This document shows positions 7,077 to 7,732 of a stretch of DNA of 7,732 nucleotides, piece after piece (within the stretch, counting starts at the first letter, position 1; every line of letters starts with the position of its first letter). Below the pieces are notes generated by a model. It was given only the letters and a program-made list of their open reading frames with translations. It was not told the DNA's origin and ran no database searches. The DNA lies in NCBI GenBank assembly GCA_025352915.1, contig JANXSA010000721.1, positions 1 to 7,732 of the forward strand. Direction: 5' to 3'. This stretch comes from Rhodospirillales bacterium. Its GTDB lineage: Bacteria > Pseudomonadota > Alphaproteobacteria > Acetobacterales > Acetobacteraceae. The position numbers and the translations under genes are program-made.

Positions 7077-7732
7077 CTAGAGGAACACCGCGTTCAACTG
7101 TGCCGTGTTCATGGCAGCGAGTTGCGACGTGGTGAATGCGCCGGTTTGCGTGGTCGACAGCGCGGCGATGTCGGCGGTTTCCAGTGCGGCCACCTGGGTG
7201 GTTGTCAAGACCGCCACCTGCGCAGTGCGGAACCCTGCCATCTGGGCGGTGCTCAGTGCCACGACCTGTGCAGTGGTGAGTGCGACAACCTGCGCCGTTC
7301 CGAGCCCGGATAGCTGGCCGGTGCTGAACGCCCGGAGCTGGGCGGTGGTCAGCGCCGCAAGATCGGCGGTCTCAAGCTTGGAAATCGTTCCGGTGGCAAG
7401 GGCCGCGATCTGACCCGATGTCAGGACGGCGGCCTGTGCCGTGGTCAGCGCCACGGCATCGGCGCTGCCCAAGCCCAGCAGACCGGCTGCGGTCAGAGAG
7501 GCCACCTGCGTGGTGGACAGGTTCGCGACCTGCGCCGTGGTCAGGGCCGCAATCTGGGCCGAGGTCATGGCCGTGACCTGCGCCGAAGACAGTGCGGTGA
7601 TCTGATCGGTCGACATCGCGGCGATGGATGCCGTCGAAATCTTGGCCACGGCCGGGGCCGAAAGTGCTGTCACCTGGGCGGTGGACAAAGCGGCAATCTG
7701 CGCCGTGCCAAGGGCTGCAACCTGAAGCGAGG
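7077..7732 (-). CDS. Octapeptide-repeat protein, C-terminal part (N-terminus outside the window)
   Basis: The minus frame is open from the window edge (first full codon at 7730-7728) to the stop TAG at 7079-7077, giving 217 visible residues with no proper start. Almost all of it is at least 27 tandem octads of the form [ST]-T-x-Q-[VIL]-x-x-[LMF], for example TTAQVAAL-like units. The repeats run to the end, and the protein stops two residues (Phe-Leu) after the last octad, with no C-terminal domain. Threonine or serine at position 1, glutamine at 4 and leucine at 8 suggest short amphipathic helices stacked in a solenoid, but the structure is unknown. I recall similar repeats in large unannotated proteins of high-GC proteobacteria. 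A TTG at 7688 could be read as a start but sits mid-repeat, so the gene almost certainly continues upstream. High GC at third positions on this strand supports real coding. Function unknown. Confidence 0.75.
   Translation of the reverse strand, partial: SLQVAALGTAQIAALSTAQVTALSAPAVAKISTASIAAMSTDQITALSSAQVTAMTSAQIAALTTAQVANLSTTQVASLTAAGLLGLGSADAVALTTAQAAVLTSGQIAALATGTISKLETADLAALTTAQLRAFSTGQLSGLGTAQVVALTTAQVVALSTAQMAGFRTAQVAVLTTTQVAALETADIAALSTTQTGAFTTSQLAAMNTAQLNAVFL
7080..7732 (-). repeat. Degenerate 24-bp tandem repeats encoding the octads
   Basis: The DNA repeats with a 24-base period across the whole visible part of the gene. Units differ at most third positions while keeping the Thr, Gln and Leu codons, so the array is old and held by selection on protein rather than recently expanded. 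Two units carry the variant ETAD (plus-strand positions about 7155-7178 and 7347-7370), 192 bases apart, and the three units after each are also alike. Confidence 0.8.

Noticed and set aside
7105..7413. Plus-strand open frame of about 100 codons across the octad array, also repetitive
   Set aside because: A 24-base repeat stays in frame on both strands, so it casts a repetitive shadow. The minus frame is open over more than twice the length and has the regular Thr-Gln-Leu pattern.
7080..7732. CRISPR array or TAL-effector-like repeats
   Set aside because: The 24-base units are contiguous, degenerate and coding, with no unique spacers. The 8-residue unit lacks the 33-35-residue length and variable di-residue of TAL effectors.

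Overview
This is a high-GC, tightly packed bacterial window, most likely from an alphaproteobacterium of the Rhizobiales or Rhodospirillales type. I base that on GC-rich third codon positions, ATGA-type gene overlaps, the style of the ABC transporter genes and an alanine/threonine-rich octapeptide repeat protein. I cannot name the species from sequence alone.

Positions 1-7037 look like one plus-strand operon that enters from the left. It runs: the C-terminal end of a MalK/UgpC-type ATPase (1-335), a periplasmic sugar-type solute-binding protein (371-1597), two MalF/MalG-type membrane permeases (1626-2654 and 2658-3869), a protein with two SnoaL-like (NTF2-fold) domains (3866-4864), a bicupin (4875-5906) and a short methionine-synthase-like zinc enzyme of the MetE C-terminal/COG0620 family (5910-7037). 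Gaps between genes are 28 bases or fewer, and two junctions overlap by four bases, so translation is probably coupled. The promoter lies upstream of the window.

The first four genes form a complete CUT1-type importer: ATPase, binding protein and two permeases. The last three are soluble, probably cytoplasmic proteins that would act on the imported compound. No classical sugar kinase, dehydrogenase or isomerase is present. The combination of SnoaL-like, bicupin and MetE-like proteins points to an unusual substrate, possibly one with a C-S bond or a transferable methyl group. That substrate idea is inference.

A GC-rich hairpin at 7038-7070 separates the operon from a convergent minus-strand gene (7077 to beyond 7732). 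That gene encodes at least 27 tandem octapeptides of the type [ST]-T-x-Q-hydrophobic-x-x-[LMF]. Its N-terminus is outside the window.

The most interesting points are the uncharacterised importer-enzyme cluster, the octad repeat protein with a possible 64-residue higher-order period, an extra membrane-embedded insert of about 100 residues in the second permease, and altered active-site residues in the bicupin and the MetE-like protein. No RNA genes, insertion sequences or CRISPR arrays were seen.
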